Notes under the pieces: generated by a model
The model's database searches: none
Told to the model about the DNA's origin: nothing
The model's input: only the letters and a program-made list of their open reading frames with translations
Position numbers and translations under genes: made by a program
NCBI GenBank assembly: GCA_021796155.1
Contig: JAJYOO010000013.1
Coordinates: 1-18,186 of the forward strand
Length of the DNA: 18,186 nucleotides
Direction: 5' to 3'
Source of the DNA: Chloroflexota bacterium
GTDB lineage: Bacteria; Chloroflexota; Anaerolineae; Anaerolineales; Villigracilaceae
Part shown: piece after piece, positions 6,558-14,092 of the stretch
How the letters are laid out: every line of letters starts with the position of its first letter
How positions within the stretch are numbered: position 1 is the first letter of the stretch

Positions 6558-6627
6558 TGTCACCCTGAACGTAGCGAAGGGTCTCTATGCGTAAAGAACG
6601 AGATTCTTCGCTTCGCTCAGAATGACA
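6558..6627. repeat. Dispersed-type inverted repeat (TGTCA...TGACA)
   Basis: Two 28-nt arms (6558-6585 and 6600-6627) form an imperfect inverted repeat, identical at 22 of 28 positions when one is reversed and complemented, with a 14-nt spacer. Each arm starts TGTCA and contains a CTGA..CG..AGCGAAG core ending TCTC. This type of short palindrome recurs hundreds of times in some bacterial genomes. No coding capacity and no U-run are visible. It sits between the phosphatase stop and the panE-like start, so it would form a hairpin in any read-through transcript. Confidence 0.7.
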
Positions 6628-6644
6628 TGCAAGAGTAAGTTGAT

Positions 6645-7268
6645 CTACTCCGGGGATTCAAGTTTAATGAACCGCCACTGATGACGCGAAGGCACGTAAT
6701 TGAAAACTGCAAAGCCAGTATTGCCAAAACGAAAGCTTGGTCCGTTTGCGTTAGCCTGCACCGGAATGCCAAGGATCGCATACATCACTTTATTGAGTAA
6801 GCCGCCATGCGTGACGATCAAATATTTTCCTGCGGGCCGTTTGATCAATTCGTGCACAGCCTTTCCGGCGCGCAAAAATAATTCCCAATCGCCCTCGCCG
6901 TTTTCACCGAACGCGTCATACGGCGTGCGGAAATCTGGCTGCGGAAAACGTTCCTCGACTTCTTCACGCGTCAAACCGGACATCAGACCGTTATCGCGTT
7001 CCATCCAGATCGGATCTTCTTCAAGCGGAAGAAGCAACACATCTGCAACGATTTGCGCCGTCTCTTTTGCCCGGACAAGCGGGCTGGTCACCGCCAAATC
7101 GAATTTGGCTCCGTCCTTGAGCCAGCGCTCCGCCAACGCGCGCGCTTGAGTACGCCCTGCATCCGTCAAGGGAAAATCAGATTGGCCCTGGAAGCGCTCT
7201 TCAGCATTGCCCACCGATTCGCCATGACGCAAAAAAGTGAATTCAAAATTATTCGATGATGTGCTCAT
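6645..7268 (-). CDS. Histidine phosphatase family protein (phosphoglycerate mutase-like)
   Basis: This 207-residue cytoplasmic protein of the two-histidine phosphatase superfamily forms a phosphohistidine at the first histidine. All core residues are visible: LRHGES at residues 13-18 (Arg14, nucleophile His15), TSPLVRAKET with Arg66, Glu90 in IWMERDNG (proton donor), and His154 in VTHGGLLNK. Length matches single-domain members such as alpha-ribazole phosphatase or broad sugar-phosphate phosphatases; the substrate is not set by sequence. Its ATG overlaps the stop of the membrane protein gene upstream as ATGA, so it is translationally coupled to the glycosyltransferase pair. A role removing phosphate from a sugar or lipid intermediate is possible but only inferred. 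Confidence 0.85.
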   Translation of the reverse strand: MSTSSNNFEFTFLRHGESVGNAEERFQGQSDFPLTDAGRTQARALAERWLKDGAKFDLAVTSPLVRAKETAQIVADVLLLPLEEDPIWMERDNGLMSGLTREEVEERFPQPDFRTPYDAFGENGEGDWELFLRAGKAVHELIKRPAGKYLIVTHGGLLNKVMYAILGIPVQANANGPSFRFGNTGFAVFNYVPSRHQWRFIKLESPE

Positions 7269-9373
7269 TTGCTAAAACATTGCAGGTCAGATAATTCTTT
7301 TGAAATTTGATCGCTCGCATTTTGAATTGCAGTAACGGACGAATCATTTTGAAGCCGAGTCCAAAGCGAACAAAGTTCGGGCTTCAACAAAGGCATTGAA
7401 GTGGAGGTAGTCAAAGTTAGATCATGCGCGTCTTTCCAGCGGCCGAGGCGCGCGTACGCTTCGATGAACGGCAGATACTCCGACAAATCGTCCGCGTGAT
7501 ACGGGACAGCAAAGGCTTGATCGCCGATCTTCGCGACTTGCTTCCAATCTCCGAATTGGCGCGCCAAATCGGCCTTCTCAAAATAATAGCACCAATTATG
7601 CAACGGTTCGGGATAAAGAAAACCCATCGGCTTTGCAGGCTGGGTCGGGTTTGGAATAATCTGTTTCATATTCGATAAAGGCATGGCTTGCGACGTCAAA
7701 TATGGGACATCCAAAAATGGAAGCGTTTGAATTTTTGCAACATCCGTCACTGACTTTGGCGCGACCCACAAATCCTGGTCGTATTGCGGATTCAGAACGC
7801 GTACACATCCCGGAGGCTGGTACGCAATCACAACAACGTGATCCGTTGTGCTGGCAAATGTTGTGACCCGAAAATCGCTGGTGATCGGCTTGCCAGGCGC
7901 AAGCGTAAACTGGCTTGATTTGATGCGGACATCCAAATCCCAGTTCAGATATTGCATCGGCCCCGAATGCGGGCCGGGGTTATACATCCAGTTGATCGGC
8001 GCGGTCAGCGAGTTATCGCTCGAATACTGAAACGGCATATCGCTCGAAAGCAAGACGGTCCCCGGTTGGAGTCCCGGCATACGCCAGCTTAATTGCCAAA
8101 GATAATACCTGACCAGATTCCAATCAGTACGAAACGCAAAGCTCGTTTGGATTTGAAATCCAATAGCGAGAACAACCAACAAGCCGGCAATCAAAGAACG
8201 ACGCGTCAGGTTTGGGATGAATTCAAGGATGGCTGCCAATAATAGCGCGACGCCCAACGCAAAGGGAAGCGTGAAGCGGTCATTGTTATACTGAAGTTTG
8301 ATCGTCAACTGACTGAGCAGAAAAGGAATTTGCGCGCCGAGAATGGCAACAAATCCAAAAACCAGCCACGGCCATAAACGTGGACGATCCGGATTCTCAT
8401 TTTCAAACGTTTCAGAACGCGCCAGACGCTTTGAAAAATAGATAAAACCTTCCAGCGCAGCAAAGAATATCAACGCATAAACGAGAAGCAAACGGACTCC
8501 AAATGCCTGCGGATCCGGCAATTGGATTGTTTGTAACCATGCAGCAAGACTTACAGTCCACCATTCACTCAAAACTGTTCCAACGAAACCACCAAACGTT
8601 GAAAAATAACTGACATCTCCCGGATTGACATCTATTCCATATCGGAGGGAAGGAGAGATGAAGAAACGCCAGACAAGGAACAACGCAAAGATGGCAACAA
8701 AAGGAACATAGTATTCCAGCCAGCGTTTCATCCGCCGGCGGACATCGCCGCCATTATTTTCCAGCACAATCCAAAGCAGGAATGGCCGGAGAATTTCAAG
8801 TCCGGCAAAGTATTCAGTCAGGAACAGATTAGGCAAAGCGAAAATCAATGACGCAAACAGCAAAAGCCAGCGGTAGCGAGTCGAGCTGACAGCTTTCAAC
8901 ATCAATCCGACGGAAAGAAAAAAGCCCGCCTCGATGAAAAGATAATGTCCGTATGCGTTTGCTATGGACTGCTGGCGAAAGCCCGGATAAACCAGGAAAA
9001 GGACTGCTGTCCAGAATGCGAGGCGCTTGCGTTGCGGCTGGATTATGGTAATCGTCCACCAGAGAGTCAGACCTGAAGCCCAACGCGCAAGAAGTCCAAA
9101 GACCTGCCACCCCACTGGATTGGGTCCGATCAGCGAGGATGTAAGATAAACAAAATAGGCTAGGAATGGACGGTCATACGAATAATATTTGACCAATCCT
9201 GATAAGCCATATGTAACCGACATCCATGAAAATCCCCAATCATCGCCGTGGAAGCCCTGTTGAAACGCGAAGAGTCCGTACGCAAGAATTGTAACGAGGA
9301 GAAGAACAGCCGGAACGATCAAAACCTGAAAACGAAAAACGGCCCTCCGCAATGCAATTGGATTCGTTTTCAA
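7265..9373 (-). CDS. GT-C-like multi-pass membrane protein with C-terminal soluble domain
   Basis: This 702-residue protein probably transfers a sugar from a polyprenyl-phosphate donor outside the membrane. Residues 15-410 hold about ten hydrophobic segments. The first extracytoplasmic loop has HGDDWGF at 42-48, the acidic pair expected in GT-C/GT39 (ArnT- or PMT-like) enzymes, then YSYDRPF at 64-70. Residues 415-590 are non-membrane, with scattered aromatic and Pro residues. Residues 594-655 look like one or two TPR-type helical pairs (WCYYFEKADLARQFGDWKQV, then EAYARLGRWKDAHDL). The start is TTG 9373, overlapping the TGA of the GT2 gene as TTGA; AAGGAA lies upstream. Its stop overlaps the phosphatase start as ATGA. 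Coupling to a polyprenyl-phosphate glycosyltransferase supports the GT-C role; acceptor and sugar are unknown. A non-catalytic membrane protein of the same fold cannot be excluded. Confidence 0.7.
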   Translation of the reverse strand: MKTNPIALRRAVFRFQVLIVPAVLLLVTILAYGLFAFQQGFHGDDWGFSWMSVTYGLSGLVKYYSYDRPFLAYFVYLTSSLIGPNPVGWQVFGLLARWASGLTLWWTITIIQPQRKRLAFWTAVLFLVYPGFRQQSIANAYGHYLFIEAGFFLSVGLMLKAVSSTRYRWLLLFASLIFALPNLFLTEYFAGLEILRPFLLWIVLENNGGDVRRRMKRWLEYYVPFVAIFALFLVWRFFISPSLRYGIDVNPGDVSYFSTFGGFVGTVLSEWWTVSLAAWLQTIQLPDPQAFGVRLLLVYALIFFAALEGFIYFSKRLARSETFENENPDRPRLWPWLVFGFVAILGAQIPFLLSQLTIKLQYNNDRFTLPFALGVALLLAAILEFIPNLTRRSLIAGLLVVLAIGFQIQTSFAFRTDWNLVRYYLWQLSWRMPGLQPGTVLLSSDMPFQYSSDNSLTAPINWMYNPGPHSGPMQYLNWDLDVRIKSSQFTLAPGKPITSDFRVTTFASTTDHVVVIAYQPPGCVRVLNPQYDQDLWVAPKSVTDVAKIQTLPFLDVPYLTSQAMPLSNMKQIIPNPTQPAKPMGFLYPEPLHNWCYYFEKADLARQFGDWKQVAKIGDQAFAVPYHADDLSEYLPFIEAYARLGRWKDAHDLTLTTSTSMPLLKPELCSLWTRLQNDSSVTAIQNASDQISKELSDLQCFSK

Positions 9374-10338
9374 TCTGGGTTTTCCTTTTTACTTTGCGGC
9401 TTGATGATGTAAACCGGCCTATGTTTTACCTCCTGAAAAATGTAGCCGACGTACACACCGATAAAACCAAGCAGGATCATGAGCATCCCGCTCACGATGA
9501 GGATCACAAACATCAGGGAACTCCAGCCGGGTGCCAAGGTTGACGTTTGGCCTGTCACCCAAAATGACAGCACATAAATCATTTCGACCAGGGCAAGGCA
9601 CAGCAAAAGTCCGCCCATGCTAAGGCCGATATAAAGCGGAACCAGCGAAAACGAGAAGATCGCATCCATCGCGAGACGGAACATTTTGCCTAGCGAATAT
9701 TTCGATTTCCCGCCGATGCGCTGCGCGGGCTGGTATGGCACAATGACCATCGGAAAGCCGATCCACGCCACCATGCCCCGCAGGAAGCGATGATATTCAG
9801 GCATCGCTTTGATCGCGTCCACAGCCCGGCGCGTCAGCGCGCGGAAATCAGCAGAGCCGGGGATGATATGCGTCCCGCTGATCAAATTGATGAGTTTGTA
9901 GAATCCGTTTGAAGTCCAGTTTTTGAACGAAGAAGATTGAGCGTCGTCCACGCGCTGGGTCTGGACAATGTCATATCCCTGCTTTACCAAATCCAGCAAT
10001 TGCGGAATCATCTCCGGCGGATGCTGGCCGTCACCGTCCATTGTGATCACAATGTCGCCGCGTGAAGAGTCCAATCCGGCAGTGAGCGCGGCTTGATGCC
10101 CAAAGTTGCGGCTAAGCTCCAGAAAATGAACGCGTACATCTTTGTCTGCCAATCCCACCAGAATATCCGATGTGGCATCAGTCGAGCCATCATTCACATA
10201 AAGAAAATTGAAGTCAAAAGGCAAATCGTCAACCGCCGAGCAGATGTGCTCGTGAGTCTGCTTAACGATTTCGCCTTCATCGTAAACAGGAATGATAATG
10301 TCAACAGACGTTTTGGAATTTTGAGAAATGCCGGGCAC
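9370..10338 (-). CDS. Family 2 glycosyltransferase, polyprenyl-phosphate glycosyltransferase (GtrB/DPM1-like)
   Basis: This 322-residue membrane-anchored GT-A enzyme probably makes polyprenyl-phosphate-hexose from a nucleotide sugar on the cytoplasmic face. The catalytic domain shows VDIIIPVYDEGE (12-23), FLYVNDGSTDAT with the nucleotide-binding Asp, ELSRNFGHQAALTAGLD, and the metal-binding DGDGQHPP at 101-108. RIGGKSKYSLGKMFRLAMDAI follows, typical of the GtrB/DPM1 group. Two membrane helices lie at about 232-260 and 272-300, followed by a basic tail. The start is GTG 10338 with AGAGGA 3 nt upstream; no in-frame ATG lies nearby. It overlaps the GT-C-like gene as TTGA, a donor-synthase plus membrane-transferase pair as in the Gtr and Arn systems. 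It follows rmlA by 48 bp, where a possible extended -10 promoter sits. Confidence 0.87.
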   Translation of the reverse strand: MPGISQNSKTSVDIIIPVYDEGEIVKQTHEHICSAVDDLPFDFNFLYVNDGSTDATSDILVGLADKDVRVHFLELSRNFGHQAALTAGLDSSRGDIVITMDGDGQHPPEMIPQLLDLVKQGYDIVQTQRVDDAQSSSFKNWTSNGFYKLINLISGTHIIPGSADFRALTRRAVDAIKAMPEYHRFLRGMVAWIGFPMVIVPYQPAQRIGGKSKYSLGKMFRLAMDAIFSFSLVPLYIGLSMGGLLLCLALVEMIYVLSFWVTGQTSTLAPGWSSLMFVILIVSGMLMILLGFIGVYVGYIFQEVKHRPVYIIKPQSKKENPD

Positions 10339-10341
10339 AAG

Positions 10342-10347
10342 TCCTCT
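10342..10347 (-). promoter_or_regulatory. Ribosome binding site for the GTG-started glycosyltransferase
   Basis: AGAGGA on the minus strand lies 3 nt before the GTG at 10338. It supports this non-ATG start, since no ATG is available before the conserved IIIPVYDEGE motif. Confidence 0.55.
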
Positions 10348-10360
10348 GCTATTGAGGAAA

Positions 10361-10369
10361 ATTGTACCA
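10361..10369 (-). promoter_or_regulatory. Candidate extended -10 promoter between rmlA and the GT2 gene
   Basis: TGGTACAAT on the minus strand fits TGnTATAAT with one mismatch and lies about 22 nt before the GTG start. The region 17-18 bp upstream shows no good -35 match, as is often allowed for extended -10 promoters. If real, it would let the downstream three-gene block be transcribed separately from the rml operon. Confidence 0.33.
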
Positions 10370-10386
10370 TGTGCGGACTTGTTACT

Positions 10387-11258
10387 CTAAAGCGGCTCGT
10401 TCGAGAGTTTCAACAAGTAATCGCCGTAAGAATCTTGTTTCAACGGAAGTGCAAGCTCAATCAATTGTTTGCGCGTGATAAACCCAACGCGATACGCGAC
10501 TTCTTCCGGACAGCCAATCATCAATCCCTGTCGTTCTTCAACGGTCTGGACAAAGTTGGCAGCCTGCAAAAGCGTCTCATGAGTCCCCGCATCCAGCCAG
10601 GCGATGCCGCGTCCAAGTTGCTGGACGCGCAATTGTCCGCGTTCGAGATAGATGCGATTCAGATCAGTGATTTCCAATTCGCCGCGCGGTGACGGTTTGA
10701 GATTCGTCGCAAGCTTGACCACGCGGTTGTCATAAAAATAAAGTCCGGGCACGGCGAAATTCGAGCGCGGCTTCTCAGGTTTTTCTTCAAGGCTCAACGC
10801 TTTGCCATCCGCGTCGAACTCAATCACGCCATACTGCCGCGGGTCCCGCACCGGATATGCAAAGACCTGCGCGCCTTCCTTCAGTGCCGCCGCGTAACGA
10901 AGATAATCCCACATTCCGGTTCCATAGAAAATATTGTCACCGAGGATCAAACAAGCGCTATCACCAGCGAGAAAATTTTCCCCAACGATGAAGGCTTCGG
11001 GTAGGCCGCGCGGCTCAGGTTGTTCCGCATATAAGAACGAGAGTCCCCATTTCTTTCCATCGCCAAGCAGACGTTGGAACGCTGGCAAATCTTCGGGCGA
11101 ACTGATCACCAAAATCTCGCGAATGCCGGCCAACATCAGCATCGAAAGCGGATAATAAATCATCGGCTTGTTGTAGACCGGCAAAATCTGTTTGCTCACG
11201 CCCACCTCAATGGATAAAGACGTGTGCCGCGTCCACCTGCAAGAATAATGCCTTTCAT
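10387..11258 (-). CDS. rmlA: Glucose-1-phosphate thymidylyltransferase RmlA, disrupted by a one-base frameshift near the N-terminus
   Basis: RmlA joins glucose-1-phosphate and dTTP to give dTDP-glucose and pyrophosphate, the first step to dTDP-deoxysugars. From ATG 11258 the frame reads [17 protein letters not shown], the nucleotide-binding signature, and then runs into a TGA at 11198-11196. From [20 protein letters not shown] onward the rest of RmlA is intact but in the next frame, to the stop at 10387: [52 protein letters not shown]. One base appears lost within 11203-11208 (TTGAGGTGGGC); restoring it would give about 290 residues, the normal length. ATG 11258 is supported by GGAGG 5 nt upstream and an ATGA overlap with the rmlB stop. 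The longer in-frame reading from 11286 reads the N-terminus out of frame and is spurious. It may be a sequencing or assembly error or a true mutation. No classic slippery heptamer is visible. Confidence 0.9.
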
Positions 11259-12322
11259 GTTCCCCTCCGCGCATAATTTTTGTCAAGCCAATCGCTGAAG
11301 CCTTCCTGCTTCATGATGGACTCAACCCAATCCATGTGATCCAAGTACCATTGAACAGTGGCGCGCAGGCCGCTTTCAATATCGTATTTGGGCATCCAAC
11401 CAAGATCATTATGAATCTTAGTTATATCCATTGCATAACGTCGGTCGTGGCCGGGGCGATCGATGACATAAGTGATCAACTCAGAATAAGATTTTGCTGT
11501 TGGTTTCAACTCATCCAAGATAGAACAGATTTCATGCACAAGATCAATGTTATAGGGCTGGTTACCACCGCCAATGTTATAAGTCTCCCCCAACTTGCCT
11601 CGCTTCAAGACAAGATAAATTGCCTCGCAATGATCCTCCACAAAAAGCCAATCCCGGATTTGTTTTCCATCGCCATAAACCGGCAAAGGCTTTGCCTGCA
11701 AAGCATTCAAGATCATCAACGGAATCAGCTTTTCAGGATATTGATATGGTCCATAATTATTCGAGCAATTTGTGATTGTTGCAGGCAAACCATAAGTGTG
11801 GAAATAGGCGCGCACAAGATGATCGGAAGATGCCTTGGACGCCGAATAAGGCGAACGCGGCTCATAAGGCGTTGACTCAGTAAATGCCGGATCAGACGCG
11901 TCCAACGACCCGAAAACTTCATCCGTTGAAACGTGATGGAATCTCATCCCACGCTTTGCTCCGTCAAGACCCCAAGCCTGACGGGCGGCTTCGAGCAGAT
12001 TAAATGTACCGACAATATTTGTTTGGATGAATGGCGCAGGGCCGAGGATGGAGCGGTCCACGTGCGATTCGGCAGCGAAGTGAACAACTGTATCAATCTG
12101 ATGTTCTTGGAACAACTTGCCAACTAAGCCAGTATCACAAATATCGCCTTGAATAAAAGTATAGCATGAGGCACGAGGCAAATCTTTTAAATTTTCCAAA
12201 GTGCCTGCGTATGTCAGTGCATCAAGATTGAAGATGTGAACATCCGGTTCTGCCTTGAGCAGATAACGCACAAAGTTTGAGCCAATAAATCCAGCGCCGC
12301 CAGTGACAAGAATGTTTTGCAT
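11255..12322 (-). CDS. rmlB: dTDP-glucose 4,6-dehydratase RmlB
   Basis: This 355-residue NAD+-dependent extended short-chain dehydrogenase/reductase converts dTDP-glucose to dTDP-4-keto-6-deoxyglucose. The NAD-binding motif [11 protein letters not shown] starts at residue 7. [12 protein letters not shown] at 81-92 is characteristic of RmlB. The catalytic STDEVFG (132-138) has the Asp-Glu pair that distinguishes dehydratases from epimerases, and [10 protein letters not shown] (159-168) supplies the catalytic Tyr and Lys. [15 protein letters not shown] and [12 protein letters not shown] follow as in the family. Length is normal. The start overlaps the aminotransferase stop by one base (TAATG) and its stop overlaps the rmlA start (ATGA). 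Its product should be the substrate of the WecE-type aminotransferase encoded just upstream, rather than of RmlC/RmlD, which are not in the window. Confidence 0.95.
   Translation of the reverse strand: MQNILVTGGAGFIGSNFVRYLLKAEPDVHIFNLDALTYAGTLENLKDLPRASCYTFIQGDICDTGLVGKLFQEHQIDTVVHFAAESHVDRSILGPAPFIQTNIVGTFNLLEAARQAWGLDGAKRGMRFHHVSTDEVFGSLDASDPAFTESTPYEPRSPYSASKASSDHLVRAYFHTYGLPATITNCSNNYGPYQYPEKLIPLMILNALQAKPLPVYGDGKQIRDWLFVEDHCEAIYLVLKRGKLGETYNIGGGNQPYNIDLVHEICSILDELKPTAKSYSELITYVIDRPGHDRRYAMDITKIHNDLGWMPKYDIESGLRATVQWYLDHMDWVESIMKQEGFSDWLDKNYARRGT
11264..11268 (-). promoter_or_regulatory. Shine-Dalgarno fixing the true rmlA start
   Basis: GGAGG on the minus strand lies 5 nt before ATG 11258. 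It lies within the last codons of rmlB, whose TGA overlaps this ATG. This shows the intended rmlA start is in the frame that later terminates early. Confidence 0.8.
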
Positions 12323-13464
12323 TAGAATTTGAACTCCAAAATAGATTCGATCACTTGTTCCTGCTCCGACCCAGTCAAAACATTATGAAATGGCAGCCGG
12401 ATTAATTGATCACTGACGCGTTCGGTCACCGGGCAGTCGCCTTCCTTGCCACCATATCCGCGCCCCATATCAGAAAGATGAAGAGGTAGATAGTGGAAGA
12501 CACTATAAATGCCGCGTTCGCGCAGATACATAATCAGTTTCTGTCGCAGATCAAGATCAGGCATCAACATATAAAACATGTGATAGGACTGTTCACAATA
12601 TTCCGGGATGGCTGGCAATTGGACATCATGTTTTGCCGCCCAATCCTTCAAACCAGTTTGGTACGTATGCCATAAAGTTTTTCGATGGCTTTGGACTTTC
12701 TCGCGCTGTTCCAACTGACCATAAAGAAAAGCGGCGAGGATATCAGATGGCAGGTATGAGGAACCAATATCTACCCATGTATATTTGTCCACTTGCCCGC
12801 GGAAGAAGCGCGAGCGGTTGGTTCCTTTTTCGCGGATGATTTCGGCACGCTCGATAATTTTTGGATCATTGATGAGCAGCGCGCCGCCCTCGCCGCTGGT
12901 AAAGTTTTTCGTCTCGTGAAAGGACTGCGCTGCCAGCGCACCAAAGGTTCCAAGATATTTATCTTTATATTTCCCAAACAATCCATGCGCGTTATCTTCG
13001 ACAACAGCAATGTCATGGCGATGAGCAATTTCCATGATGGCGTCCATCTCACAGCCAACACCTGCATAATGCACTGGGACAATTACCTTCGTATGCGGCG
13101 TGGTTAAAGCTTCGAGCTTGGACTCATCCAAATTAAGGGTATCCGGCCGAACGTCAATGAAGACCGGTTTAGCTCCCCGTAAGACAAATGCGTTGACCGT
13201 CGAGACGAACGTAAAATCTGGAATAATGACTTCGTCGCCGGGTTGAACATCCAACAGAATCGCGGACATATCCAATGCATGCGTGCAGGAAGTCGTCAAT
13301 AAAACTTTCGGAACGCCGAGCTCCTGTTCAAGAAGAGCACTGCATTTTTTGGTGAATTGCCCGTCGCCAGAAATGTGTCCGCTCTGAATTGCCTGCGTCA
13401 CATATTCCAATTCCTTGCCAACGGGAAGAGGACGATTGAAATCAATGCGTGGGTTTTCGTTCAT
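12322..13464 (-). CDS. wecE: dTDP-4-amino-4,6-dideoxygalactose transaminase (WecE/RffA-type DegT/DnrJ family)
   Basis: This 380-residue PLP enzyme should transfer an amino group from glutamate to C4 of dTDP-4-keto-6-deoxyglucose, giving dTDP-Fuc4N. It follows E. coli WecE closely along its length: [58 protein letters not shown] in essence, [28 protein letters not shown] (PLP-binding Lys186), [23 protein letters not shown] in essence, and FHYLPLH. The start ATG 13464 gives [12 protein letters not shown], one base after the methyltransferase stop. The open frame continues 48 codons upstream, but that part overlaps the methyltransferase gene and has no family similarity. The stereochemistry (Fuc4N rather than Qui4N) is inferred from similarity to WecE. 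It is a direct neighbour of rmlB and rmlA. Confidence 0.92.
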   Translation of the reverse strand: MNENPRIDFNRPLPVGKELEYVTQAIQSGHISGDGQFTKKCSALLEQELGVPKVLLTTSCTHALDMSAILLDVQPGDEVIIPDFTFVSTVNAFVLRGAKPVFIDVRPDTLNLDESKLEALTTPHTKVIVPVHYAGVGCEMDAIMEIAHRHDIAVVEDNAHGLFGKYKDKYLGTFGALAAQSFHETKNFTSGEGGALLINDPKIIERAEIIREKGTNRSRFFRGQVDKYTWVDIGSSYLPSDILAAFLYGQLEQREKVQSHRKTLWHTYQTGLKDWAAKHDVQLPAIPEYCEQSYHMFYMLMPDLDLRQKLIMYLRERGIYSVFHYLPLHLSDMGRGYGGKEGDCPVTERVSDQLIRLPFHNVLTGSEQEQVIESILEFKF

Positions 13465-13465
13465 G

Positions 13466-14092
13466 TCAGTCTTTGCGGACGAGGATGGTGAAGTCATAAA
13501 GGCGATAATCGTGAAGCAAGGCAACATTCTTCGAGAAGTTGCGTTTGCAGTAATCGAACAGGTAAAGCGGGTCAGCGTAATAAAGGTCGGCGCGCATTCT
13601 ATCAGCATCCGAATATTTCGTCAGAAAGTTGCTGGCAAAACCTTTGCGGCTTAAACTGTCGAAATGGTGAAGCACACCGATCACATAATTTGTCCAATCT
13701 TCAAATGACTGCTCACCGCGGAAATTGAAGATGCCGCTGGCAACCGTGTAATCACAGATCGGCAGTTGGTCTTTATCTGTAAAAAAAGTGCAGTGAGCGT
13801 TGCCTGCATGGGTCTTCCGGGCAGTTTCGATGGCACTTTCCAAAATATCGAAGCCGTAATATTCCGCGTGAAAACCTTTGTGCTCGAGGTAATCTGCCAA
13901 TCCGCCGGGGCCGCAACCATAATCCAGAATGGAAAAGGATGACGCTTCGGTGATCTTGATTAGCTGATCAAAACGCGCGTGCTGCGACTCTTCGCCGTTC
14001 CAATCTGCGCCGCGTGCCGAAGCACCGTGCTCTTGAATTCTTTTATCAAAATAGGATTTAACCTGATCGAGATTGGGAATATCTTTCATCAT
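13466..14092 (-). CDS. Class I SAM-dependent methyltransferase in the sugar operon
   Basis: This is a 208-residue cytoplasmic methyltransferase. Motif I is ILDYGCGPGGLADYL at 55-69, and motif II ends in YYGFDILESAIETA with Asp82. The central TVASGIFNFRG replaces the usual post-I segment, and a C-terminal FTILVRKD closes the core. The substrate is not known from sequence. Its position between a WbqC gene and the wecE-type aminotransferase, with a 4-nt overlap upstream (ATGA) and a 1-nt gap downstream, suggests it methylates the amino sugar or an attached group. Both N-methylation of the 4-amino group and O-methylation are possible. Two adjacent ATGs (14092 and 14089) could start it. Confidence 0.78.
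   Translation of the reverse strand: MMKDIPNLDQVKSYFDKRIQEHGASARGADWNGEESQHARFDQLIKITEASSFSILDYGCGPGGLADYLEHKGFHAEYYGFDILESAIETARKTHAGNAHCTFFTDKDQLPICDYTVASGIFNFRGEQSFEDWTNYVIGVLHHFDSLSRKGFASNFLTKYSDADRMRADLYYADPLYLFDYCKRNFSKNVALLHDYRLYDFTILVRKD

Noticed and set aside
11196..11215. Programmed ribosomal frameshift in rmlA
   Set aside because: No slippery heptamer or downstream pseudoknot is evident at TTGAGGTGGGC, and RmlA is not known to use recoding. A mutation or sequence error is simpler.
11259..11286. N-terminal start of rmlA at 11286 giving a longer uninterrupted frame
   Set aside because: That reading translates the conserved [17 protein letters not shown] coding stretch out of frame. 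The correct start is ATG 11258 with its own GGAGG and ATGA overlap.
13465..13608. 48-residue N-terminal extension of the WecE-type aminotransferase
   Set aside because: It overlaps the methyltransferase gene in another frame and has no family similarity. [12 protein letters not shown] at 13464 matches the normal N-terminus.
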